17,572 bases of DNA from an uncultured Erysipelotrichaceae bacterium (GTDB lineage: Bacteria > Bacillota_I > Bacilli_A > Erysipelotrichales > Erysipelotrichaceae), in the NCBI GenBank assembly GCA_937900565.1, contig CALCFG010000070.1, positions 1 through 17,572 of the forward strand, read 5' to 3'. The notes under the pieces were generated by a model, which saw only the letters and a list, made by a program, of their open reading frames with translations, made no database searches and was not told the DNA's origin. A program made the translations under genes and the position numbers. This document shows positions 1 through 6,125 of the stretch, piece by piece (position 1 is the first letter of the stretch; every line of letters starts with the position of its first letter).

Positions 1-252
1 GGAATGTTTCAAGGTGGTATTCAAGCCATGAGCCGTTCATATTTTACGAAAATTATTCCTGCAGAAAAAAGTGGTGAATACTTTGGCTTATTGGATATAT
101 GTGGTAAAGGGGCTTCATTTATTGGAACTGCTTTAATCTCTTTATCTACGCAATTATTTAATTCCGTAAATATAGGTTTATCCACATTAGTCATTGTCTT
201 TCTTTTGGGCTTATTCTTCTTTAATAAAGCATACAACCTTAATAAAAATTAA
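1..252 (+). CDS. UMF1-family MFS transporter, C-terminal fragment
   Basis: This is the last 83 codons of a membrane transporter; the reading frame is open through base 1, so the start lies outside the window. The segment GGIQAMSRSYFTKIIP followed by EKSGEYFGLLDICGK resembles the conserved late cytoplasmic loop of UMF1 proteins (Atg22-like branch of the major facilitator superfamily), in which a GGxQAxSRSYF motif precedes the last two helices. Two hydrophobic stretches follow (about residues 36-50 and 56-73), then a short polar tail. The substrate of bacterial UMF1 proteins is generally unknown, so none is claimed. A hairpin terminator begins 8 bases after the stop. Family assignment is from motif recall, not a search. 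Confidence 0.75.
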   Translation, partial: GMFQGGIQAMSRSYFTKIIPAEKSGEYFGLLDICGKGASFIGTALISLSTQLFNSVNIGLSTLVIVFLLGLFFFNKAYNLNKN

Positions 253-260
253 TAAATTTA

Positions 261-300
261 AAGCGATAACGTGTATCAAATAGTTATCGCTTATTTTTTT
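261..300. terminator. Terminator between the UMF1 gene and ispD, probably bidirectional
   Basis: A perfect 10-bp stem, AAGCGATAAC (261-270) with GTTATCGCTT (283-292), has a 12-base loop and is followed on the plus strand by a T-rich run to 300. It ends the UMF1 gene. The same stem overlaps the ispD stop codon (291-293) on the other strand, where a weaker AT-rich tail follows, so it may serve both convergent units. Confidence 0.85.
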
Positions 301-935
301 GGATTAAAATCATCTGGCCATGTAAGTTTTACATTTAAACTACTGCCTTGCACGATAGCAATATCATCACATCCCGCCCATTCCATGATAGAGCAATCAT
401 CCGTAACCGATACATTTTGCCGCATCGCTAAGCAAGCATGCTTAAAGTAATTATCGCTATGGAAGCATTGTGGAGTTTGCGCAACATAAAGTAATGAACG
501 ATCCAAGGTTGTCTCAATTCGACCGTTACCTTGCTTAATCGTATCCACGCAAGGCATGCATACGCATGCTGCTTCATGATGCGCCAATGCTTCTTTACAA
601 CGTTGGATAATATCCACACTCACATAGGGACGTGCCCCATCATGAATCATGACAACATCTTGCGTTACTGCAGCCATACCATTTAATACCGATTGTTGCC
701 GTGTTGTTCCCCCTTGAGCTAAAACAATTTTTTGATCATATTTCATTGGAAAATACTTATTAAATTCTTCAATATTTACCACACAAACAACTTGGCAACA
801 ATCGGGATCACTTAAAAATAACTCCAACGAATATTCCAATACTCGCCGTTGGTCCAATAATGAATACACTTTATTAATCGATAACCCCGAACGGCTTCCT
901 TTACCAGCCGCAACTATAATTGCACTATACTTCAT
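291..935 (-). CDS. ispD: 2-C-methyl-D-erythritol 4-phosphate cytidylyltransferase (IspD)
   Basis: Cytoplasmic enzyme that joins CTP and methylerythritol 4-phosphate to give CDP-methylerythritol in the non-mevalonate isoprenoid pathway. In the 214-residue product the nucleotide-binding loop AAGKGSR is at 9-15, the lysine of NKVY at 22, GGTTRQQSVLNG at 75-86, HDGARP at 98-103, TPQ at 154-156, DD at 179-180 and the GSSLNVK segment at 197-203; all fit the IspD fold. An in-frame start 8 codons upstream exists, but an AAGGTGG ribosome site sits 5 bases before the ATG at 935, so I use that start. The related ribitol-5-phosphate cytidylyltransferase TarI is the main alternative; HDGARP and the lack of teichoic-acid neighbours favour IspD. 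No ispF or other pathway gene is adjacent. The protein is slightly shorter than typical IspD. Confidence 0.83.
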   Translation of the reverse strand: MKYSAIIVAAGKGSRSGLSINKVYSLLDQRRVLEYSLELFLSDPDCCQVVCVVNIEEFNKYFPMKYDQKIVLAQGGTTRQQSVLNGMAAVTQDVVMIHDGARPYVSVDIIQRCKEALAHHEAACVCMPCVDTIKQGNGRIETTLDRSLLYVAQTPQCFHSDNYFKHACLAMRQNVSVTDDCSIMEWAGCDDIAIVQGSSLNVKLTWPDDFNPKK

Positions 936-960
936 AATAACCACCTTAAAATGTATCACT

Positions 961-978
961 ACTTTAACACACTTTAAC
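961..978. repeat. Tandem 8-bp direct repeat upstream of ispD
   Basis: ACTTTAAC occurs at 961-968 and again at 971-978, a 10-bp period equal to one DNA helical turn. It lies in the ispD promoter region between the upstream gene's terminator and the ispD ribosome site. On the coding strand the copies read GTTAAAGT. Same-face spacing would suit a direct-repeat operator, but AT-rich sequence can produce such repeats by chance. Confidence 0.4.
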
Positions 979-992
979 TGATTTTAAGCATT

Positions 993-1015
993 AAAAAAGC
1001 CAGAAACACTGGCTT
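993..1015 (-). terminator. Terminator of the DUF308/PAP2/hypothetical unit
   Basis: On the minus strand a 7-bp stem, AAGCCAG/CTGGCTT (997-1003 and 1009-1015) with a 5-base loop, is followed by six T. The stem starts inside the stop codon of the small hypothetical gene. It separates that operon from ispD, which therefore probably has its own promoter. Confidence 0.88.
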
Positions 1016-1427
1016 AAAATTCTTCACTTAAATGGATTAAAATATCTTCAACTTTAACAATTACCTGTTGAACTTGTTGCTTTGCTTGGTTTATTTGACT
1101 TTGTACCATCATATCAGCGAAGCAATTATCCATAAAAAAGTCTGCAAATGACATGAACCCATCAACCTGAAAATCAAAGGTAATCATTGTAGAAAGATCA
1201 CTTAATTCATTAGCAAAAATATGCAAATCTTTTTGGGCAGTTTGCATTTCGCGATTGGCTTCATCCATTTTGCTATGTTTTAACATGGTTGAAAAGAATC
1301 CACCACCCAACATGTCCACTATGCCCCAATTACTTGCACCTTCAAGCTTTTCTTTTGCTTTTTGTAGACTTACAATAGCCCGTTTCCCAGCATCAATCGC
1401 TTCTCTTTTCTCTTTTAATATATCCAA
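1014..1427 (-). CDS. Conserved hypothetical protein, helical, 137 residues
   Basis: Function unknown. The product is soluble, highly charged and apparently almost all alpha-helical: a coiled-coil-like N-terminus (residues 1-30), a glycine-rich turn GGGFF near 41-45, a helix around 52-75, a hydrophobic centre with FADFFMDNCFADMMVQS (about 94-110), and a C-terminal amphipathic helix. I recall uncharacterised Firmicute proteins with the same GGGxxSTxxKHSKxDxA and FADxFxDxxxADxxVQSxI blocks, but no named family. The start is a TTG codon at 1425-1427 behind an AAAGGAG ribosome site 8 bases away. The TTG lies one base beyond the stop of the PAP2 gene, so the two are surely cotranscribed and perhaps translationally coupled. 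A link to membrane lipid or envelope work is inferred only from neighbours. Confidence 0.75.
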   Translation of the reverse strand: MDILKEKREAIDAGKRAIVSLQKAKEKLEGASNWGIVDMLGGGFFSTMLKHSKMDEANREMQTAQKDLHIFANELSDLSTMITFDFQVDGFMSFADFFMDNCFADMMVQSQINQAKQQVQQVIVKVEDILIHLSEEF

Positions 1428-1428
1428 T

Positions 1429-2250
1429 TTAATTACTCCTTTTAAATAACAAATAATACATTCCTATAACACACACAATACCAATTAATGCACCCATGCA
1501 GGTATCCGTTAAAAAATGTGCCCCCATAATAATACGGGATAACATCACCGTAAATGTATACATACTTGCAAGTAACATATACCATTTAGTATTACAGCGT
1601 CTAACATGGCTTAATGCCAACGCAATGGCAAAACTCATACTGGCTGCACCAGAATGGCCCGATGGAAAACTTTTTAAATAATCGGCATTACTTACCATCG
1701 ATAACCATAATTTTTTATCATCAAAATTGCATTGATACCACGGTTGAAAACTCATTTGATGTTCTAAAATAGCTATCATACGCGGTCTTACCATAATTTC
1801 TTTACCTATCGTAATGATCACGACTTGTGCAACCACACATCCAATAAGAAAGTATCCCCATTTTGTTACGTTTAATCCATGATTTTTTAAATATGTAGCC
1901 AGTATAAATGCACCAATAAAATTAATACATAAACCAATGCATGCCACACCAAAGTAATGGGATGCATATTTAAACGCATCACTAATTACCATTACAACAG
2001 ACACAGCGATTCCTACACATCCAATCAATTGATTAAATCGTTGCTTATCATGAACTAATAATAAACCACCACTACTTAAGGCAATGTAAGCTATAATTTG
2101 CCCATAATTTGCACCGAGAAAACCCAAGAAGCTTTCCCGATTAACTAAATGCAAACTAATGGAATAATCATAAAAAGTTCCCAAAGACAATAATAGTAAT
2201 AAAGTGATGAGTATATAGCCTAATTTATATTTTTTTACAGATAAACTCAC
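1429..2250 (-). CDS. PAP2-family membrane phosphatase
   Basis: Integral membrane acid phosphatase of the PAP2 superfamily, whose members act on lipid phosphates such as phosphatidate, phosphatidylglycerol phosphate or undecaprenyl diphosphate; the substrate cannot be told from sequence. With the start used here (273 residues) the three catalytic motifs are visible: K150-x6-R157 (Met follows the Arg instead of the usual Pro), PSGHS at 196-200 with the proton-donor His199, and S238-R239-x3-GAHFLTD ending in His245 and Asp249. Six or more hydrophobic segments surround them, including an N-terminal extension of three to four helices before the first motif. Two GTG starts are possible; I chose the one at 2248-2250 because a GGTGG site lies 8 bases upstream, while the GTG at 2260-2262 has none. 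The start overlaps the upstream TAG stop by one base, indicating tight coupling to the DUF308 gene. Confidence 0.85.
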   Translation of the reverse strand: MSLSVKKYKLGYILITLLLLLSLGTFYDYSISLHLVNRESFLGFLGANYGQIIAYIALSSGGLLLVHDKQRFNQLIGCVGIAVSVVMVISDAFKYASHYFGVACIGLCINFIGAFILATYLKNHGLNVTKWGYFLIGCVVAQVVIITIGKEIMVRPRMIAILEHQMSFQPWYQCNFDDKKLWLSMVSNADYLKSFPSGHSGAASMSFAIALALSHVRRCNTKWYMLLASMYTFTVMLSRIIMGAHFLTDTCMGALIGIVCVIGMYYLLFKRSN

Positions 2251-2792
2251 TAGTGCATCCACCGATTTACACGATAACCATCAAATGCTTCCAGCAATGC
2301 ATTCACAACTAACATTAATCCCATGGCACGAATGGTTAAACTTACAGTGGATAATGGATTCATCATTAATAACAAACCAATAAGTGCCACTAAACCACCG
2401 CGAATCATCATTTGATTTGCAAATGAAAAACCATCCTTATTCAAACGGAATCCATCCATAAACCCATTAACACCATTTACTAAAATGACACATCCCACAA
2501 CAAAAGGAATCATACCAATTAATAAACGATAATTTAAAAACAGTAATAATCCGGCTAAAGCATAAAAAATTCCCAATACCATACTACTTGAATAAGCTTG
2601 CATTGAATCCTTATTTCGTAAATACGCAATCAGCATAAACAATCCTTTAAATATTAAACTGAACGAAATCAATCCAAAAACTAGACTCAATGAGTAGTCA
2701 GGTGCAAAGAATAATAATAAACCAACAATAGCAAATAAAAGAGAAGATGCATATTTTTCTGTTTTATACCATTTAATCAACGTATCAAACAT
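2250..2792 (-). CDS. DUF308 (HdeD-like) integral membrane protein
   Basis: Small polytopic membrane protein of 180 residues, with about six hydrophobic helices arranged as repeated pairs (roughly residues 17-60, 75-120 and 130-170). Internally similar glycine-rich segments such as GIFYALAGLLLF and GGLVALIGLLLMMNP recur, as is typical of the DUF308/HdeD family. HdeD has been linked to acid resistance in E. coli, but most homologues have no known function. The start at 2792 is set by an AGGAGG site 7 bases upstream; a longer frame reaches 2831 but lacks a ribosome site. It is the first gene of a three-gene unit with the PAP2 phosphatase and a small helical protein, which suggests an envelope role by context only. 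Confidence 0.82.
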   Translation of the reverse strand: MFDTLIKWYKTEKYASSLLFAIVGLLLFFAPDYSLSLVFGLISFSLIFKGLFMLIAYLRNKDSMQAYSSSMVLGIFYALAGLLLFLNYRLLIGMIPFVVGCVILVNGVNGFMDGFRLNKDGFSFANQMMIRGGLVALIGLLLMMNPLSTVSLTIRAMGLMLVVNALLEAFDGYRVNRWMH

Positions 2793-2826
2793 GATGATAC
2801 CTCCTAACTTGTTAATAGTGTAACGC

Positions 2827-2848
2827 AACATTATGGTTAAATAATGTT
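2827..2848. promoter_or_regulatory. Perfect 8-bp inverted repeat upstream of the DUF308 operon
   Basis: AACATTAT (2827-2834) and ATAATGTT (2841-2848) are exact reverse complements around GGTTAA. The element lies 35-56 bases before the DUF308 start, where a promoter would be expected, so it looks like a repressor operator. On the plus strand a short T-rich stretch follows, but no plus-strand gene precedes it, so a terminator role is unlikely. Confidence 0.5.
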
Positions 2849-2891
2849 ATTGTTTTTTCATCTATCGAAGATAATCACATAAATAATCGTT

Positions 2892-2923
2892 AAAAAAAAG
2901 CACTTTTTTGACAATAAGTGCTT
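2892..2923 (-). terminator. Terminator of the Na/Pi cotransporter gene
   Basis: On the minus strand an 8-bp perfect stem, AAGCACTT/AAGTGCTT (2899-2906 with 2916-2923), leads into eight T. It starts 11 bases after the stop codon. Confidence 0.92.
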
Positions 2924-2934
2924 CTATTTATGAA

Positions 2935-4575
2935 TTAATTAAATTCCAACATATTTGTATATTTACAAATATTGTATGCATGATCTCCAATACGTTCATA
3001 ATCCGTTAATAATTCCGTATAAATTAATGAAATTTCATCCAATCCCGGATCATTACTTTGTTCCATTCGTTTTAATTGGTTTTTACGGAACAATACTGTT
3101 GTATCATCAATGTCTTGTTCTTTGGCATTAACACGTTGAACAATTTCTTCAAAATTACGAGGTTCCATATTGCTAATTAATTGCAATATCTTTAGACAGT
3201 TCACACGCATTACTTCCACTTCATCCACATTAACTTGTGGTAGTTTCAATTTCATGCTATTTAATGCTTCCCCTGCTTCATTAATATTTAAAGCATGGTC
3301 ACCAACACGTTCTAAGTTAATAATAATGGTATATAAGTGTTGGAAACGTTCCGCTTCTACGGTATTTAAATGCGTCGTTAATGAACGACTAATAAATTTG
3401 CTGATTTCTTCACACAAATAATCAATTAAATCTTCTCTTTCTCTAATTTGTTTATTCACTTTATCATCATATCGAATTAATTGTGAGAAAGAGTCATCAA
3501 TATTTTCATAAACCAAATGTGCCATTCGACCAATTTCATTGACAGTTTGTTGTAAATAAATCATGGAAGTACCAATGTTTTTATCTTCATATACTGGTTG
3601 AATGTATTGTAATTTTTTAATCAATAAATCTTCATCTTGTTTAACAGGCAATACTTTTTGTGCCAAATCCACAAGTTTGGTACCAAATGGTAATAAGACA
3701 ATAGTTGTTACAACGTTAAACAATGTATGCATATTCGCAATTTGAGATGCCACACTATCTGGGGTAATGCTTTGCATAATTCCCACCAATGGTGTCACCA
3801 TGCAAAGAATCGTAAACAATACTGTACCAATCATATTGAATGAAAAATGCACAAATGTAGCTTGTTTAGCATTACGACTGGTGCCAATACTTGCCAATAA
3901 CGAAGTAATACACGTACCGATATTTTGACCAAATAACACATAAACTGCACCATCTAATCCAATTAATCCACTACTTGCCAATGTCTGCAATATACCAATG
4001 GAAGCCGATGAGGATTGAATCAGTGCTGTAAAAATAGCACCAGCAGCAATACCTAACAATGGATTGGTAAATGATGTCATTAAGTTAACGAATGCTGGCA
4101 TATCGCGCAATGGTACCATTGCCGCACTCATCATATCCATTCCTAAAAATAACACACCAAATCCACCCAAAATACTACCAATATAGTTCATCTTAGGATT
4201 GTGCATAAATACAACCATTGCAACCCCAATAAATGCCACAAATGGTGCAATGGCTCCAATATCTAAAGCAATCAATTGCCCAGTAATCGTAGTACCAATA
4301 TTGGCACCCATAATAATCCACACCGCTTGAGTTAAATTCATCAAACCTGAATTAACAAAGCCAACAACCATAACCGTTGTTGCTGATGATGATTGAATAA
4401 CAGCAGTAATTAATGCACCCACTAATACGCCAAGAAAACGGTTGCTTGTCAATTTTTCCAATATCGTTTTCATACGATCACCCGCAGCCATTTCTAGCCC
4501 AGAACTCATCATATGCATACCATACAAAAACAATGACAACCCACCCAATAAGGATAATAAATCTGATAATTGCAT
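2935..4575 (-). CDS. Na/Pi cotransporter family protein with C-terminal PhoU-like domain
   Basis: Membrane protein of 546 residues of the NaPi-II related family (YjbB/NptA type), expected to move phosphate with sodium. The two inverted halves carry the signature QSSS motifs, QSSSATT at 61-67 and QSSSASI at 187-193, each followed by a GxNIGT motif (GANIGTT at 90-96, GQNIGTC at 216-222). Hydrophobic helices fill residues 5-305. From about 335 the chain turns soluble and helical with paired PhoU-like bundles, including ERVGDHALNI and its echo ERIGDHAYNI near the C-terminus, the PhoU metal-site signature. Length matches the family. The ATG at 4575 follows AAGGTAGG by 5 bases. It is monocistronic, with its own promoter, an unusual leader hairpin and an upstream cre site. 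In bacteria such proteins may export as well as import phosphate; direction is not visible here. Confidence 0.92.
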   Translation of the reverse strand: MQLSDLLSLLGGLSLFLYGMHMMSSGLEMAAGDRMKTILEKLTSNRFLGVLVGALITAVIQSSSATTVMVVGFVNSGLMNLTQAVWIIMGANIGTTITGQLIALDIGAIAPFVAFIGVAMVVFMHNPKMNYIGSILGGFGVLFLGMDMMSAAMVPLRDMPAFVNLMTSFTNPLLGIAAGAIFTALIQSSSASIGILQTLASSGLIGLDGAVYVLFGQNIGTCITSLLASIGTSRNAKQATFVHFSFNMIGTVLFTILCMVTPLVGIMQSITPDSVASQIANMHTLFNVVTTIVLLPFGTKLVDLAQKVLPVKQDEDLLIKKLQYIQPVYEDKNIGTSMIYLQQTVNEIGRMAHLVYENIDDSFSQLIRYDDKVNKQIREREDLIDYLCEEISKFISRSLTTHLNTVEAERFQHLYTIIINLERVGDHALNINEAGEALNSMKLKLPQVNVDEVEVMRVNCLKILQLISNMEPRNFEEIVQRVNAKEQDIDDTTVLFRKNQLKRMEQSNDPGLDEISLIYTELLTDYERIGDHAYNICKYTNMLEFN

Positions 4576-4592
4576 AATAACCTACCTTAAAT

Positions 4593-4643
4593 TAAAAAAA
4601 AGGGATTTCATTACAAAAAACCCTTAGATGTAAATCTAATGAA
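4593..4643 (-). promoter_or_regulatory. Candidate transcription attenuator in the Na/Pi transporter leader
   Basis: On the minus strand a terminator-like hairpin (AAGGG at 4621-4625 with CCCTT at 4600-4604, extended after a mismatch by three A-T pairs) is followed by a run of T ending about 18 bases before the ATG. Just upstream lies a second hairpin (TTAGAT/ATCTAA, 4624-4629 with 4634-4639) that shares two bases with the terminator stem. The leader segment complementary to 4637-4643 can also pair (7 bp) with bases 4607-4613 inside the terminator hairpin, giving a possible antiterminator. No gene sits between this hairpin and the gapA terminator, so it is not simply the end of another unit. 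Confidence 0.55.
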
Positions 4644-4690
4644 TGCACATACTGTTACGCTTAACAATATTTATTTTATTCATCATAAGT

Positions 4691-4719
4691 ATTATAAAAA
4701 AGGAAATCTCACCATTCAA
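4691..4719 (-). promoter_or_regulatory. Promoter of the Na/Pi cotransporter gene
   Basis: On the minus strand TTGAAT (4714-4719) and a consensus TATAAT (4691-4696) are separated by exactly 17 bases. Transcription would begin near 4684, giving a leader of about 109 bases that contains the attenuator-like hairpins. Confidence 0.7.
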
Positions 4720-4752
4720 TGATTATTTACACAAAATTAACACATTTCTAGC

Positions 4753-4766
4753 TGTAAGCGATTACA
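4753..4766. promoter_or_regulatory. Cre-like CcpA site upstream of the Na/Pi transporter
   Basis: TGTAAGCGATTACA matches the consensus TGWAARCGYTWWCW at 13 of 14 positions and is nearly a perfect palindrome (TGTAA/TTACA). It is centred about 75 bases upstream of the predicted transcription start, beyond the -35 box, and just past the gapA terminator. Confidence 0.6.
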
Positions 4767-4778
4767 TGTTAACTTAAT

Positions 4779-4811
4779 AAAAAAGGATTCTTCCGATAGG
4801 GATGAATCCTT
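4779..4811 (-). terminator. Terminator of gapA
   Basis: On the minus strand an 8-bp stem, AAGGATTC (complement of 4804-4811) with GAATCCTT (complement of 4783-4790), has a 13-base loop and runs into six T. It lies 15 bases after the gapA stop. Confidence 0.9.
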
Positions 4812-4825
4812 GTAAAAGTTTTTAA

Positions 4826-5899
4826 TTAAGCTAATTCGCTAAAGTATTTGATTGTACGAACCATTTGGCTAGTATAGCTGTTTTCGTTGTCATACCAAGA
4901 AACAACTTGTACTTGGTAAGTATCATCATCGATTTTAGCAACCATTGTTTGGTTAGCATCGAATAATGAACCGAAACGCATACCGATGATATCGCTAGAA
5001 ACTAATTTTTCTTCAGTATAACCGAAAGATTCATTAGCAGCAGCTTTCATTGCAGCATTGATTCCTTCAACAGTTACATCTTTACCTTTTACAACAGCGT
5101 GTAAAATAGTTGTAGATCCTGTAGGGGTAGGCACACGTTGCGCAGCACCAATTAATTTACCTTGTAATTCAGGAATTACTAAACCGATAGCTTTAGCAGC
5201 ACCTGTACTGTTAGGTACGATATTGCAAGCACCAGCACGTGCACGTTGAACATCACCTTTACGTTGAGGACCATCTAAGATCATTTGGTCACCAGTGTAA
5301 GCGTGAACTGTTGTCATGATACCACTTTGGATAGGTGCATATTCATGCAATGCTTTAGTCATTGGAGCTAAGCAGTTTGTTGTACAAGAAGCAGCAGAAA
5401 TTACTGTATCTTCTTTTGTTAATGTTTCATGGTTAACATTGAATACGATTGTAGGTAAATCGTTTCCTGCAGGAGCAGAGATAACCACTTTTTTAGCACC
5501 AGCTTTAATATGAGCTTCTGCTTTAGCTTTAGAAGTATAGAAACCTGTACATTCTAATACAACGTCTACATCTAATTCACCCCAAGGTAATTCAGCAGCG
5601 TTTGGTTTAGCATAGATAGTAATTTCTTTACCATCAACAGTGATAGAACCAGGAACTTTTACAGTTTTTCCATCTTCTTCAAATTCAGCTTCTTTATAGT
5701 CAACAGTGTGTCTGTTTTCTCCGAAACGTCCGCAGAAACCGCCTTGAGCAGAATCATACTTTAACAATGTAGCTAACATTTTTGGGCTAGTTAAGTCGTT
5801 GATAGCAACTACTTCATAACCTTCAGCATCAAACATTTGACGGAAAGCTAAACGACCGATACGTCCAAAACCGTTAATTGCAACTTTTACATCTGACAT
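4826..5899 (-). CDS. gapA: Type I glyceraldehyde-3-phosphate dehydrogenase
   Basis: Glycolytic enzyme that oxidises glyceraldehyde 3-phosphate with phosphate and NAD to 1,3-bisphosphoglycerate. The NAD fold begins with INGFGRIGR (8-16); Asp35 in AINDL is the residue that favours NAD over NADP. Catalytic Cys172 lies in SCTTN and the partner His199 in TVHAYTGDQ; NSTGAAKAIG at 230-239 and SWYDNE at 334-339 are standard family motifs. At 357 residues it is about 20 longer than the usual 335. The extra length falls around residues 60-85, an acidic, lysine-rich insert between the DSAQGGF strand and the ITVDGKEI strand. GAAQRVPTPTGS replaces the commoner GMAxRVPTPNxS, a subgroup variant. AGGAGG lies 11 bases before the ATG. 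It is monocistronic, with a strong promoter and an upstream cre site; no pgk or tpi is adjacent. Confidence 0.97.
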   Translation of the reverse strand: MSDVKVAINGFGRIGRLAFRQMFDAEGYEVVAINDLTSPKMLATLLKYDSAQGGFCGRFGENRHTVDYKEAEFEEDGKTVKVPGSITVDGKEITIYAKPNAAELPWGELDVDVVLECTGFYTSKAKAEAHIKAGAKKVVISAPAGNDLPTIVFNVNHETLTKEDTVISAASCTTNCLAPMTKALHEYAPIQSGIMTTVHAYTGDQMILDGPQRKGDVQRARAGACNIVPNSTGAAKAIGLVIPELQGKLIGAAQRVPTPTGSTTILHAVVKGKDVTVEGINAAMKAAANESFGYTEEKLVSSDIIGMRFGSLFDANQTMVAKIDDDTYQVQVVSWYDNENSYTSQMVRTIKYFSELA

Positions 5900-5930
5900 G
5901 TTTTATATTTCCTCCTATATCAGTGATTAA

Positions 5931-5958
5931 ATTATATATCAATAGACTAAAATTTCAA
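5931..5958 (-). promoter_or_regulatory. gapA promoter
   Basis: On the minus strand TTGAAA (5953-5958), a 16-base spacer and a perfect TATAAT (5931-5936) place the transcription start near 5924, about 25 bases before the ATG. The DNA just upstream (5960-6000) is very AT-rich, as in an UP element, and includes a small palindrome, AATAAA/TTTATT, at 5967-5981. Confidence 0.75.
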
Positions 5959-6001
5959 CTTTTACAAATAAATAGTTTATTTTTTAACTTATTATTTTTC
6001 G

Positions 6002-6015
6002 GATAAGCGCTTTCA
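6002..6015. promoter_or_regulatory. Cre-like CcpA site upstream of gapA
   Basis: Read on the minus strand, TGAAAGCGCTTATC matches the cre consensus at 12 of 14 positions, including the central CG and both flanks of the core. It is centred about 85 bases before the predicted gapA start, a place where CcpA more often activates than blocks. Confidence 0.5.
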
Positions 6016-6083
6016 TATATTTTAAAAAATAGTTGGTCCATCCCAATATGATTTATTAGCTACTTTTATGAATGTTTAACCAT

Positions 6084-6117
6084 ATTAAAAGTGATTGTCA
6101 TTAGCTAACAACCACTT
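6084..6117 (-). terminator. Terminator of the DUF6056-like gene
   Basis: On the minus strand a 10-bp stem with one G-U pair (6089-6098 with 6108-6117) and a 9-base loop is followed by TTTTAATA. The T run is short, so termination may be leaky. Confidence 0.7.
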
Positions 6118-6125
6118 CTTAATAC

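Noticed and set aside
291..935. TarI (ribitol-5-phosphate cytidylyltransferase) for the ispD call
   Set aside because: The HDGARP motif and GSSLNVK end fit IspD better, and no teichoic acid gene is adjacent; kept only as an alternative.
3170..3421. 83-codon plus-strand frame opposite the Na/Pi transporter
   Set aside because: It is antisense to the PhoU-like domain, with no ribosome site or family likeness.
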